Positions 1 through 9,724 of a stretch of DNA of 64,000 bases are shown here, piece after piece. A program made the translations under genes and the position numbers. Below the pieces are notes generated by a model, which saw nothing but the letters and a program-made list of their open reading frames with translations, had not been told where the DNA came from and did no database searches. The DNA comes from JAFAYN01 sp963733105 (lineage in GTDB: Bacteria; Gemmatimonadota; Gemmatimonadetes; Longimicrobiales; Longimicrobiaceae): assembly GCA_963733105.1 (NCBI GenBank), contig CAVTCB010000018.1, forward strand, positions 914,641-978,640. Reading direction: 5' to 3'. The stretch's first letter is position 1; every line of letters begins with the position of its first letter.

Positions 1-1055
1 AGGAGGTCCGGCTGGTGCAGCAGGTGGAGGGGCTCGGGAAGATGTCGCTCTTCCTCCGGGAGGAGTTCCACAAGATGCGCCTCTCCGAGGTGGTGGAGAG
101 CGGGAAGCTGGAGGTGGTGGACGCCGCGCTCCCCGGGTGGAGCGTGAACACCCCCGAGTGGCAGGTCTTCCTCTCCTGCATCCTGCTGGGGCTGGTGTTC
201 GGCGGGGGCGGGGCCGTCCTGCTCGACCGGTCCAACACCTCCATCCGCCGCCGCGACGACATCGAGCGCATCCTGCAGGTGCCGCCGCTCGCCGTCATCC
301 CGCGGGTGGCCGAGGGCGGGGTGCGCCGCATCCCCCTGCGCGTCCCGGTGGTGGGGCGCAACGGGAACGGCCGCGCCGTCGCCATGCGCGACCTGGTCGC
401 CACGCACCAGGCCGACTCCACCGGCGCGGAGGCGTACCGGACGCTCCGCACCAACCTGATCTTCTCGCAGGCCCTGCAGGCGCTGAAGACCATCGTGGTC
501 ACCAGCCCCTCCATGGGCGAGGGGCGGACCACCGTCGCCTCCAACCTGGCGATCACCTTCGCGCAGCAGGGGATGCGCGTGCTCCTGGTGGACTGCGACC
601 TGCGCCGCCCGCGCCTGCACTCCCTCTTCGGGGTGCCGCGCGAGCCCGGCCTGACGCACTTCGTCCTGGGCCAGGGCGCCATCGGCGAGGTGGTGCGGAG
701 CACCGGGGTGGAGGGGCTCTCCGTCCTCCCGGCCGGCATCCTCCCGCCGATGAACCCGTCGGACCTCCTGGGCGGCGCGCTGATGCGGAGCGCCCTGGAC
801 CAGCTCTCGGCGCACTTCGACCTGCTGATCCTGGACACCCCGCCGCTCCTGGCGTCCACCGCCGGCACGGCGGTCCTGGGCGCCCAGGCCGACGGCGTGC
901 TCCTGGTCCTCAAGGCCGGGCAGACCGACCGCGAGGAGGCGCAGCAGGCGCTCCAGCAGCTCGCCGCCGTGGGCGCGCGGGTGGTGGGCGCGGTGCTCAA
1001 CGACCCCGACGCCAAGGTGCCGGACTACGCGGCGTACGAGACCGTGGAGGCCTGA
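1..1055 (+). CDS. Wzz-type chain-length regulator fused to BY-kinase (3' part)
   Basis: This is the C-terminal part of a polysaccharide co-polymerase/tyrosine autokinase; the frame is open to the window edge, so the true start lies upstream and the GTG at 15 is probably internal. A coiled segment is followed by a membrane helix (VFLSCILLGLVFGGGG) typical of the Wzz C-terminus. The cytoplasmic kinase then shows a P-loop-like SMGEGRTT, a Walker A' VLLVDCDLRRP and a Walker B LLILDTPP. Family knowledge: these enzymes control export and polymer length by cycles of tyrosine phosphorylation. The C-terminus has only two tyrosines (DYAAY), a small tyrosine cluster. The usual Walker A lysine is arginine here. 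It heads the surface-polysaccharide locus that follows. Confidence 0.88.
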   Translation, partial: EVRLVQQVEGLGKMSLFLREEFHKMRLSEVVESGKLEVVDAALPGWSVNTPEWQVFLSCILLGLVFGGGGAVLLDRSNTSIRRRDDIERILQVPPLAVIPRVAEGGVRRIPLRVPVVGRNGNGRAVAMRDLVATHQADSTGAEAYRTLRTNLIFSQALQALKTIVVTSPSMGEGRTTVASNLAITFAQQGMRVLLVDCDLRRPRLHSLFGVPREPGLTHFVLGQGAIGEVVRSTGVEGLSVLPAGILPPMNPSDLLGGALMRSALDQLSAHFDLLILDTPPLLASTAGTAVLGAQADGVLLVLKAGQTDREEAQQALQQLAAVGARVVGAVLNDPDAKVPDYAAYETVEA

Positions 1056-1068
1056 AGGACGTAGGACG

Positions 1069-1090
1069 CGGCCGCCGGAAACGGCGGCCG
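1069..1090 (+). terminator. GNRA-loop hairpin between kinase gene and ugd
   Basis: A perfect 9-bp stem (1069-1077 with 1082-1090) is closed by a GAAA loop. No T-run follows, so it may be an mRNA processing or stability hairpin rather than a true intrinsic terminator. Confidence 0.45.
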
Positions 1091-1126
1091 GCTCGACTGA
1101 ACCGACACTGAACTTTCGGACGACAC

Positions 1127-2499
1127 ATGCATATCGCCGTCGTAGGGACCGGGTACGTGGGGCTGGTCGCGGGAGCGTGTCTGGCGGAGACCGGGAACGA
1201 CGTGGTCTGCGCCGACGTGGACGCGGGGAAGATCGCGCGGCTGAACGGCGGGGAGATCCCGATCTACGAGCCGGGGCTGGAGCCCCTGGTGGAGCGGAAC
1301 CTCCGGGAGGGGCGGCTCTCGTTCACCACCGACACGGCGGCCGCGGTCGCTGCGGCGGAGATCATCTTCATCGCCGTCGGCACCCCCCCGGGGGAGGACG
1401 GCTCGGCCGACCTGCAGCACGTCCTGGCGGTGGCGGAGACCATCGGCCGGAACATGCCCGCCGAGGGCGAGGAGAAGATCGTCATCACCAAGAGCACCGT
1501 CCCGGTGGGGACCGCCGGCAAGGTGCGCGAGGCCATCCGCCGCCACACCTCGCGCCCGTTCCACGTCTGCTCCAACCCGGAGTTCCTCAAGGAGGGCGCC
1601 GCGGTCCAGGACTTCATGAAGCCCGACCGGGTGGTGGTGGGGGTGGAGAGCGAGTACGCCCGCCGCAAGCTGGAGGAGCTGTACGCGCCCTTCGTCCGCA
1701 CCGGGAACCCGGTGCTGTTCATGGACATCGCCTCGGCGGAGATCACCAAGTACGCCGCCAACGCGATGCTCGCCACCCGCATCTCCTTCATGAACACCAT
1801 CGCCGCGCTCTGCGAGGCGGTGGGCGCCGACGTCGGCAAGGTGCGCCAGGGGATCGGGACGGACGAGCGGATCGGGCCCGGGTTCCTGTTCGCGGGGATC
1901 GGGTACGGCGGCTCCTGCTTCCCCAAGGACGTCAAGGCGCTCATCCACACCCTCCGCGAGACCGGGGTGGACCCGGTGATCCTGGACGGCGTGGAGCAGG
2001 TGAACCGCGCGCAGAAGCAGGTGCTCCTGGAGCGCGTGGCCGAGCGCTTCGGGGAGGAGCTCTCCGGGCACACCTTCGCCGTGTGGGGGCTCTCCTTCAA
2101 GCCCGAGACGGACGACATGCGCGAGGCCCCCTCGCTCACCGTGGTGCGCGGGCTGGTGGAGCGCGGCGCCACGGTGCGCGCGCACGACCCCGAGGCCAAG
2201 CACGAGGCCGAGCGCCACTTCCCCGACCTCCTGGCCGAGGGGCGGCTGCAGCTCTGCGAGCACAACTACGACTGCCTCCCCGGAGCCGACGCGCTCCTGG
2301 TGCTCACCGAGTGGTCGCCGTACCGCCAGCCGGACTTCCCGCGCATCCGCGAGGCGCTCCGCGAGCCGGTGGTGTTCGACGGGCGCAACCTGTGGGACCC
2401 GCAGAAGATGCGCGAGGCGGGCTTCGAGTACGTCTCCATCGGCCGCGCGCCGGTGGCCCCGCTGGCGGCGGTCCCCGCCGCGGCCGCCCACGGCGACTG

Positions 2500-2500
<1 letters not shown>
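1127..2500 (+). CDS. ugd: UDP-glucose 6-dehydrogenase
   Basis: Oxidises UDP-glucose twice with NAD+ to give UDP-glucuronate in the cytoplasm, a precursor for acidic polysaccharides. The 457-residue protein has the N-terminal Rossmann motif GTGYVGLVAG (about 7-16), the central dimerisation helix region with NAMLATRISFMN, and the catalytic cysteine in GGSCFPKD near residue 264, followed by the C-terminal UDP-binding Rossmann domain. Length matches the family. Its stop overlaps the ATG of the next gene (TGATG), and that gene uses its product, so the two form a UDP-GlcA to UDP-xylose unit. ATG start at 1127 gives the expected N-terminus MHIAVVGTGYVG. Confidence 0.96.
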
Positions 2501-3486
<986 letters not shown>

Positions 3487-3508
3487 GGAGTCGGGCGTAC
3501 TCCATGAC

Positions 3509-3541
3509 GAAGGGGCGGCACCCTCGCGGTGCCGCCCCTTC
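3509..3541. terminator. Bidirectional terminator between convergent genes
   Basis: Perfect 14-bp stem (3509-3522 with 3528-3541) with a 5-base loop CTCGC. It sits between the uxs end (plus) and the end of the methyltransferase gene on the minus strand, so it can serve both. Confidence 0.75.
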
Positions 3542-3585
3542 GCGTCGTTTGCAGGCTGTCCCCTGTCCCCTGTCCCCTGCCGTTC

Positions 3586-4497
3586 CTACTTCGGCTTCCT
3601 CAGCACCAGGCAGGCGATGTACGGCTTCTCGCACTCCTCCAGCGGCTTGGGCCGGGAGAGGAAGACGCGCGAGAGCGGGTAGAACCAGGGGCCGAAGAAG
3701 AGCTTCTGCCGGCCGGTGGCGTTCACGTAGTGCGCCATCCGCGTGTGCGGGTCCTTGGAGAAGTGGCGCTCCTCGATGAAGCCGAGGAAGGCCACCTCCA
3801 GCCCGGAGGGGGCGACGATGTTGCGCTCCAGGACGGCGGAGTCGTAGAAGCGCTGGAAGAAGATCCGCTCCTCCGCGCCGGCCTCGCGCTCGTACACGGA
3901 GCCCTCCCGGTACTCCGCGAAGTACTCCTTCGCGAAGGGGACGGTGATCACCGCCACCCCGCCGGGGGCCAGCACGCGGGCCAGCTCCCGCGCCGCCGGG
4001 ACGTCGCCGTCCGCCTCGGGGGCGATGTGCTCGAACACGCTCACCGAAGTGACCAGGTCGAAGGCGCCGTCCGGGTACTTCATGGCGCGCGCGTCCGCCG
4101 GCTCCGCCACCACGTTGCCGAGCCCCAGGTGCTCCGCCGCGGAGCCCACGTAGGCCACCTCGTCGTCCACGATGTCCGTGGCGTGCACCGTGGCCCCGGG
4201 GACCGCCGCCGCCACCGTCACCGGGAGGAGCTTGGGGCTGGACACGTCCAGCACCGCGCGCGGCGAGGGCATGAAGCGCCGCACCGCGTCCAGCGCGAAC
4301 TCCAGCTCGCGCCAGCGCACGTAGTCGATCGGCGTCAGCCAGTACACCAGGTTGGGCGGGTAGCGCACCAGCCCCGCCAGGCGCCGCGCCTTCTCCCCCA
4401 GGGTGCGGGGCCACCGCGAGCCCAGGCGCACCCCCAGGCGGTACGCGCTCCACAGGTCGAGCCCCGCGCTTGCCGGAAAACGAGCCAACCGTGCCAT
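3586..4497 (-). CDS. Class I SAM-dependent methyltransferase
   Basis: A 303-residue methyltransferase of the Methyltransf_11 type, the only gene on the minus strand in this part of the cluster. It has a modified motif I region (VLDVSSPKLLPVTVAAAVPGA), the acidic end of strand 2 in VHATDIVDD, and post-motif VTSVSVFEHIAPEADGD. A sugar or lipid acceptor in the polysaccharide pathway is inferred from the neighbours only; the sequence does not fix the substrate. It is convergent with uxs and divergent from the acyltransferase gene at 4726, with which it shares a 228-bp intergenic region. Confidence 0.78.
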   Translation of the reverse strand: MARLARFPASAGLDLWSAYRLGVRLGSRWPRTLGEKARRLAGLVRYPPNLVYWLTPIDYVRWRELEFALDAVRRFMPSPRAVLDVSSPKLLPVTVAAAVPGATVHATDIVDDEVAYVGSAAEHLGLGNVVAEPADARAMKYPDGAFDLVTSVSVFEHIAPEADGDVPAARELARVLAPGGVAVITVPFAKEYFAEYREGSVYEREAGAEERIFFQRFYDSAVLERNIVAPSGLEVAFLGFIEERHFSKDPHTRMAHYVNATGRQKLFFGPWFYPLSRVFLSRPKPLEECEKPYIACLVLRKPK

Positions 4498-4618
4498 CCT
4501 GCCGGTGAGGAACCCAGGGGGCGGCCACGGCCGCCGGAGCGGACCAATATCTCACGGAGCGCGCGGCTTCGGCAACCGGGCGGGCTCCCGGGGCTCCTCC
4601 GGCGGTCCCGGGCGCTAC

Positions 4619-4647
4619 TTGTTCAGGTGCCGCGCGCGGTTTAGCTT
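4619..4647 (+). promoter_or_regulatory. Predicted sigma70-like promoter of the Fuc3NAc-type genes
   Basis: TTGTTC (4619-4624) and TAGCTT (4642-4647) are 17 bp apart, upstream of the acyltransferase start at 4726. The TAnnTT -10 form recurs at other promoters in this window. Confidence 0.55.
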
Positions 4648-4725
4648 AGGGGCCAACGGGCAAGCCCCTTTCCTCTCGCTCCCCGTCCGGCGGCGGGGCG
4701 GGAGATTTCGTTTTCGGAAGGCGCG

Positions 4726-5457
4726 ATGACAAGCAAGCTCTCCGTGGTCGAGACCGACAGGGTGGGGAAGGGCGTCACCATCGGGGAGTTCGCGGTGGTC
4801 CGGGCCGGCGCCGTGATCGGCGACGACGTGGTGATCCACCCGCACGCGGTCATCGCCCCCGGCGTGGTGCTGGGAGACGGCGTGGAGGTCTTCCCCGGCG
4901 CCTTCCTGGGGAAGGAGCCCAAGGGAGCCGGGGTGCTGGCGCGGACCCCCGTGTTCGAGCGGCGCGTCACCATCGGCGCCGGCTGCTCCATCGGGCCCAA
5001 TGCCGTGGTCTACTACGACGTGGAGATCGGCGAGGGGACGCTCGTCGGCGACGGCGCCTCCATCCGCGAAAGGACCAGGATCGGCTCCCGGACCGTGGTG
5101 GGGCGGGGGGTGATGGTGCTCTACAACGCCGCCATCGGCGACCGCACCCGCATCATGGACCTGGCCATCGTCACCGGGAACTGCCGGATCGGGAACGACG
5201 TGTTCATCAGCATGTCCGTGGCCATGGCCAACGACAACGCCATGGGGCGCGCCGGGTACGACGAGGAGCGCATCGTCGGCCCCACGGTGGAGGACGGGGC
5301 CATGGTGGGAGTGGGGGCCATCCTCCTCCCCGGCGTGACCGTAGGGCGCGGGGCGCTGGTGGGCGCGGGGGCGGTGGTGACCCGTGACGTGGAGGCGGGG
5401 AGCGTCGTCCTCGGCACGCCCGCGCGTCCGGTCCCGCGGTCTGCGCCCGGACGATGA
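4726..5457 (+). CDS. Left-handed beta-helix sugar O-/N-acyltransferase
   Basis: A 243-residue hexapeptide-repeat acyltransferase. Repeated [LIV]-G-x-x triplets run through almost the whole protein (VGKGVTIGEF, AVIGDDVVIHPHAVIAPGV, VTIGAGCSIGPNAV, VTVGRGALVGAGAVVTRDV), ending in the usual VVLGTPARPV cap. Such enzymes use acetyl-CoA or acyl-ACP. It overlaps a FdtA-type ketoisomerase by four bases and is next to a FdtB-type aminotransferase, so a FdtC-like acetylation of dTDP-3-amino-3,6-dideoxygalactose is the simplest role. That substrate is an inference from context. Confidence 0.85.
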   Translation: MTSKLSVVETDRVGKGVTIGEFAVVRAGAVIGDDVVIHPHAVIAPGVVLGDGVEVFPGAFLGKEPKGAGVLARTPVFERRVTIGAGCSIGPNAVVYYDVEIGEGTLVGDGASIRERTRIGSRTVVGRGVMVLYNAAIGDRTRIMDLAIVTGNCRIGNDVFISMSVAMANDNAMGRAGYDEERIVGPTVEDGAMVGVGAILLPGVTVGRGALVGAGAVVTRDVEAGSVVLGTPARPVPRSAPGR

Positions 5458-5894
5458 CCATGAAGAACGCCCGACTCATCGAGCTTCCCAAGATCGCCGA
5501 CCCGCGGGGGAACCTCACCTTCGTGGAGAGCAACCGGCAGGTCCCCTTCGAGATCCGGCGCGTCTACTACCTGTACGACGTGCCGGGCGGCGAGACCCGC
5601 GGCGGGCACGCGCACAAGCAGCTGGAGCAGCTCCTGGTGGCCGCCTCGGGGAGCTTCGACGTGGTGCTGGACGACGGGACCGAGCGGAAGCGCTTCTCGC
5701 TGAACCGCTCCCACATGGGGCTCTACGTCCCCCGCATGGTGTGGCGCGAGCTGGAGAACTTCTCCACGGGCTCGCTGTGCCTGGTGATGGCCTCCGAGTA
5801 CTACGACGAGGAAGACTACTACCGCGACTACGGGGAGTTCCTGGACGCCTGCCGCCACGGAGCCCTCCCCAGCGCAGACGGAGCGACCGCGTGA
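5454..5894 (+). CDS. fdtA: dTDP-4-oxo-6-deoxyglucose 3,4-ketoisomerase (FdtA/WxcM cupin family)
   Basis: A 146-residue single-domain cupin. The signature RGGHAHKQLEQLLVAASGSF (about 46-65) carries the conserved histidine pair of the FdtA/QdtA family, and the C-terminal MASEYYDEEDYYRDYGEF is typical of it. These enzymes move the keto group of dTDP-4-oxo-6-deoxyglucose from C4 to C3, preparing for transamination. It overlaps its neighbours by 4 bp on both sides (ATGA before, GTGA after). FdtA (galacto product) and QdtA (gluco product) cannot be told apart by eye. No rmlA/rmlB is present in the window, so the dTDP-sugar must come from elsewhere. Confidence 0.88.
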   Translation: MTMKNARLIELPKIADPRGNLTFVESNRQVPFEIRRVYYLYDVPGGETRGGHAHKQLEQLLVAASGSFDVVLDDGTERKRFSLNRSHMGLYVPRMVWRELENFSTGSLCLVMASEYYDEEDYYRDYGEFLDACRHGALPSADGATA

Positions 5895-7015
5895 AGGTTC
5901 CCTTCCTGGACGTCAGGGCCTCCTACCAGGAGCTGGAGGAGGAGACGAACGCCGCCTTCGCGCGGGTGATGCGGAGCGGCCGGTACATGATGGGCCCCGA
6001 GCTGGAGGCCTTCGAGCGCGAGTTCGCGGAGCTGTGCGGCACGCGCCACTGCGTGGGGGTGGGGAACGGGCTGGACGCGCTGCACCTGATCCTGCGCGCC
6101 TCCGGCATCGGCCCGGGCGACGAGGTGATCGTCCCCACCAACACCTTCGTCGCCACCTGGCTCGCCGTCACCTACGCCGGCGCCCTTCCCGTCCCGGTGG
6201 AGCCCGACCCGCGCACCCACAACCTGGACCCGGAGCGCGTCGAGGCGGCCGTGACGCCGCGCACCAAGGCCGTGGTCCCCGTGCACCTGTACGGCCAGCC
6301 CGCCGACATGGACGGGATCCGCGCCGTGGCCGAGCGGCACGGGCTGCGGGTGTTCGAGGACGCCGCGCAGGCGCAGGCGGCGGAGTGGGGCGGACGCCGG
6401 GCCGGCTCGCTGGGCGAGGCGGCCGCGTTCAGCTTCTACCCCGGGAAGAACCTGGGGGCCTTCGGCGACGCCGGGGCGGTCACCACCGACGACGACCTCC
6501 TGGCCGGGCGCATCCGCGCCCTGCGCAGCTACGGCTCGCAGGTCAAGTACGTGCACGACGAGAAGGGCTTCAACTCCCGGCTGGACGAGCTGCAGGCCGC
6601 CCTCCTCCGGGTCAAGCTCCCCCGGCTGGAGGAGTGGAACGCCCGCCGCGCCCGCGTCGCCGCCCGCTACCTGGAGGAGCTGGCCGGGCTGGAGCTGGTC
6701 CTCCCGCACGTCCCCGCGCAGGCCGCGCCCGTGTGGCACCTGTTCGTGGTGCGCGTCGCCGGGCGCGAGGCCGTGCAGCGGCAGCTCGCCGAGCGCGGGG
6801 TGGAGACGCTGATCCACTACCCCATCCCGCCGCACCTCCAGGGCGCCTACCGCGAGATGGGGCTGGAGCGCGGCGCCTTCCCCGTGGCCGAGGCGCTGGC
6901 GGGCGAGGTGCTGAGCCTCCCCCTGGGTCCGCACCTCCGCGACGAGGAGCAGACCGCCGTGATCGAGGCGCTCCGGGCCGTCGTCCCGGCCCGCGCCCGC
7001 GCCGCCGTGTCCTAG
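5891..7015 (+). CDS. fdtB: dTDP-3-oxo-6-deoxyhexose aminotransferase (DegT/DnrJ/EryC1/StrS)
   Basis: PLP-dependent sugar aminotransferase, 374 residues from a GTG start that overlaps the preceding stop (GTGA). Visible features are VGVGNGLDALHLILRA near the N-terminus, EDAAQAQAAEW, and the PLP lysine in FYPGKNLGAFGDAGA at about residue 186, followed by FNSRLDELQAALLRVKL. It should transfer an amino group from glutamate to the 3-oxo sugar made by the upstream ketoisomerase. All three genes at 4726-7015 are arranged as in Fuc3NAc/Qui3NAc pathways. Confidence in the family is high; the exact sugar is inferred. Confidence 0.93.
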   Translation: MKVPFLDVRASYQELEEETNAAFARVMRSGRYMMGPELEAFEREFAELCGTRHCVGVGNGLDALHLILRASGIGPGDEVIVPTNTFVATWLAVTYAGALPVPVEPDPRTHNLDPERVEAAVTPRTKAVVPVHLYGQPADMDGIRAVAERHGLRVFEDAAQAQAAEWGGRRAGSLGEAAAFSFYPGKNLGAFGDAGAVTTDDDLLAGRIRALRSYGSQVKYVHDEKGFNSRLDELQAALLRVKLPRLEEWNARRARVAARYLEELAGLELVLPHVPAQAAPVWHLFVVRVAGREAVQRQLAERGVETLIHYPIPPHLQGAYREMGLERGAFPVAEALAGEVLSLPLGPHLRDEEQTAVIEALRAVVPARARAAVS

Positions 7016-7032
7016 TCCCGGAGCTTTCCCCG

Positions 7033-7209
7033 ATGGCCCTCAGAGACCTCACCGCGCGGCTCGGCATCATGGGCGAGCTGCTGAGCTTCCTGTGGCAGCG
7101 CAAGCTGTGGTGGATGATGCCGATGGTGCTGATGCTCCTGGTGTTCGGCGCCCTCCTGGTGTTCGCCCAGGGCTCCGCCGTCGCGCCCTTCATCTACACG
7201 CTGTTCTAG
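7033..7209 (+). CDS. DUF5989 small membrane protein
   Basis: A 58-residue protein with a basic N-terminus and one strong hydrophobic helix (MMPMVLMLLVFGALLVFA), preceded by GELLSFLWQRKLWW and ending SAVAPFIYTLF. That layout is the DUF5989 family, which is commonly encoded beside SxtJ-like proteins and carbamoyltransferases. The order here (DUF5989, SxtJ-like, carbamoyltransferase) is the same. Function is unknown; it may anchor or assist the carbamoyltransferase at the membrane. ATG at 7033 is 17 bases after the aminotransferase stop. Confidence 0.82.
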   Translation: MALRDLTARLGIMGELLSFLWQRKLWWMMPMVLMLLVFGALLVFAQGSAVAPFIYTLF

Positions 7210-7214
7210 GCCCC

Positions 7215-7733
7215 GTGGACCTCCTCGGCATCCTCGCGGTGGTGCTCCTGACCCTGGTCGGGTACTCCAGCGGCAGCGTGCTCGGGGCCGGAAGCAAGAA
7301 GGTGTCCCCCGGGCTGGGCGACCTCCTCGGGGTGGTCGTCCTCTGGGCGGGAGTCCTCCTCCTCCACGGCCAGGTCGGGAAGTGGCCGTCCGTCGGGGCC
7401 GGCCTCCTGGCCGGGCTCGCCGTCGGCGGCGCCGTCGCGGCGCTTCGCCCCGGCGAGGCCGACCCGCGCGCCCGCCTGGACCACCTGGGTCCCGGGGCGG
7501 AGGCGGAGACCGGCTCCGGCTTCCTCGCCGCCTGGAAGCGGTTCGCCATGAAGATGGGGAACTTCCAGGGGCGGATGATGATGGGCTTCTTCTACTTCCT
7601 GGTGCTCACCCCCTTCGCGCTGCTCAGCAAGGCGGGCGTCGGCGCGCACCGCGCGTCCACGTCGGAGGGCTCCTTCTGGCTCGACCGCCCCGCCGCCTCC
7701 GCTCGGCTCGACCAGGCCCGCAACCAGTTCTGA
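7215..7733 (+). CDS. SxtJ-like membrane protein with extra N-terminal membrane domain
   Basis: A 172-residue protein from a GTG 5 bases after the DUF5989 stop. The C-terminal part (GNFQGRMMMGFFYFLVLTPF ... SFWLDRP) matches the SxtJ pattern of one long hydrophobic helix followed by an aromatic cap. The N-terminal about 80 residues add further hydrophobic helices (LLGILAVVLLTLVGYSSGSV, LLGVVVLWAGVLLLHG, GAGLLAGLAVGGAVAAL), making it longer than stand-alone SxtJ proteins. It is followed directly by the carbamoyltransferase ATG (TGATG). Function unknown; co-occurrence with carbamoyltransferases is established for the family. Confidence 0.72.
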   Translation: MDLLGILAVVLLTLVGYSSGSVLGAGSKKVSPGLGDLLGVVVLWAGVLLLHGQVGKWPSVGAGLLAGLAVGGAVAALRPGEADPRARLDHLGPGAEAETGSGFLAAWKRFAMKMGNFQGRMMMGFFYFLVLTPFALLSKAGVGAHRASTSEGSFWLDRPAASARLDQARNQF

Positions 7734-9513
7734 TGCACATCCTCGGGATCTCCTGCTTCTACCACGACGCCGCCGCGTCGCTGGTCCGGGACGGCGTCGT
7801 CCTGTCCGCCGCGGAAGAGGAGCGCTTCAGCCGCCGGAAGCACGACCACGGCTTCCCCTTCCAGGCCATCGAGTTCTGCCTGGAGCACGCGGGGATCACC
7901 GCGGACGACCTGGACTTCGTGGTCTTCTACGAGAAGCCCCTGGTCAAGTTCGAGCGCATCCTCACCACCACCCTCCGGTCGTTCCCCCGCTCGTGGAAGA
8001 CGTTCGGGGAGTCCATGATCACCTGGTTCGACGAGAAGCTCTGGGTCAAGGCGTTCATCCAGAAGAACCTCGGCGTCCCGCCGGAGAAGATCCTCTTCGT
8101 CGACCACCACGTGTCCCACGCGGCGAGCGCCTTCTTCTGCTCGCCCTTCGAGGAGGCCGCCCTCCTCACCGTGGACGGGGTGGGGGAGTGGACCACCACC
8201 GCCACGGGGACCGCCGCCGGTCCCTTCGGCGGCGCGGGGCCCAGCTCCGTCGCCCTCACGCACGAGGCGCGCTTCCCCCACTCGCTGGGGCTGCTGTACT
8301 CCGCCTTCACCGCGTGGCTGGGCTTCGAGGTGAACGAGGGGGAGTACAAGGTCATGGGGATGGCCCCGTACGGCGTCCCCAAGTACCAGGACCGGGTCTA
8401 CAGGGTGGTGCAGGTGGCCGAGGACGGCTCCTTCCACCTCGACATGGATTTCTTCGCCTTCCACTACTCCCCCGAGCACACCTACTCGCGGAAGTTCGTG
8501 GAGCTCTTCGGCGAGCCGCGCGACCCCCGGTCCGAGTTCTTCACCCGCGTCACGCACCCCGGCCGCCAGGGCGACGCGCGCGACTTCGAGCGGAACCAGT
8601 ACTACGCCGACGTCGCCGCCAGCATCCAGCGGGTCACCGAGGACACGCTGGTGAAGATGGCCGTCGCGCTGCGGCGCCGCACCGGGCTCGACGAAGCTGT
8701 GCATGGCCGGCGGAGTGGCGCTGAACAGCGTCGCCAACGGGCGCATCCTGCGCGAGTCCGGCTTCGAGGAGCTGTACATCCACCCCGCCGCCGGGGACGC
8801 GGGCGGCTCCGTGGGCGCCGCGCTCTACGCCTACCACGTCCTGCTGGGGAAGCCGCGCGCGCTACGTCATGGAGGACGCCTACCTGGGGAAGGAGTACGG
8901 CGAGGCCGACGCGCGCGCCTTCCTGGACGCGAAGGGCGTCCGCTACGAGGTGTACGACGACGACGCGAAGATGCTCGACCGTCTCACCGACGACCTGGTG
9001 GGGGGGAAGGTGCTCGGCTGGTCGCAGGGGCGCTTCGAGTGGGGCCCGCGGGCGCTGGGGAACCGGAGCATCATCGCCGACCCGCGGCGCGACGAGATGA
9101 AGGAAGTGGTCAACGAGAAGATCAAGTTCCGCGAGCCGTTCCGCCCCTTCGCCCCGGCCATCCTGGAGGAGCGCGCCCCGGACTTCTTCGAGGACTTCCC
9201 CGACCCGGCGCGGCACTACCCCGCGCGCTTCATGCTGATGGTGCTTCCCTGGAAGGAGGAGGCGGGGAAGCTGGCCCCCGCCACCAACCACCAGGGCACC
9301 GGGCGGCTGCAGACCGTGCGGGCGGAGTGGAACCCGCGCTACCACGGGCTGATCTCGCGCTTCGGACAGGCCACGGGGGTGCCGGTGCTGATGAACACGT
9401 CGTTCAACCTGCGCGGCGAGCCCATCGTCACCACGCCGGAGAACGCGTTCAACACGTTCAGTCGGAGCGGATTGGACGTGCTGGTTCTGGGTAACGTAGT
9501 GGTGAGGAAGTAG
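7733..9513 (+). CDS. NodU/CmcH-type O-carbamoyltransferase (two frameshifts)
   Basis: Transfers a carbamoyl group from carbamoyl phosphate to a sugar hydroxyl. The N-terminal Kae1-like ATPase fold is clear (MHILGISCFYHDAAASL, EEERFSRRKHD, DHHVSHAASAF, TVDGVGEWTT, EGEYKVMGMAPYG). The C-terminal carbamoyl domain is also clear (AGGVALNSVANGRI, GRFEWGPRALGNRSI, MNTSFNLRGEPIV). The reading frame breaks twice, at about 8693 and 8859, each curable by removing one G after a C, after which a continuous protein of about 593 residues results. This suggests sequence error rather than decay. It ends the DUF5989-SxtJ-carbamoyltransferase set. Confidence 0.88.
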
Positions 9514-9550
9514 GGGGCCGCTCCGGAGCCGGGCGGCCCTCACCCCCCGG

Positions 9551-9578
9551 CCCCCTCTCCCAATTCTGGGAGAGGGGG
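9551..9578. terminator. Hairpin after the carbamoyltransferase gene
   Basis: Perfect 11-bp stem (9551-9561 with 9568-9578) with loop AATTCT, 37 bp after the carbamoyltransferase stop and before the end of the convergent SGNH gene. Confidence 0.55.
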
Positions 9579-9610
9579 TGACGCGTTCATGGGGTTCGGT
9601 GCGCCCGTCG

Positions 9611-9724
9611 TACCCCCCACCCCCGGCCCCTCCCCCACAAGGGGGGAGGGGAGAACGACAAGGGCTGTTCCGCAGTTGCCGTCAGTCCGCGAAGGCGGAC
9701 TTCGTGCCGTTGTTGCAGCGAATT
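9611..9724 (-). repeat. Dispersed GC-rich palindromic repeat, copy 1
   Basis: The core 9611-9655 contains a C-run/G-run palindrome (CCCCTCCCCC ACAA GGGGGGAGGGG). The same core appears at 14731-14776, 18906-18952 and 33692-33735. Copy 1 is followed by a different arm with a second hairpin (9684-9690 with 9695-9701, loop GAAG). That arm runs into the stop codon region of the SGNH gene on the minus strand. Confidence 0.7.
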
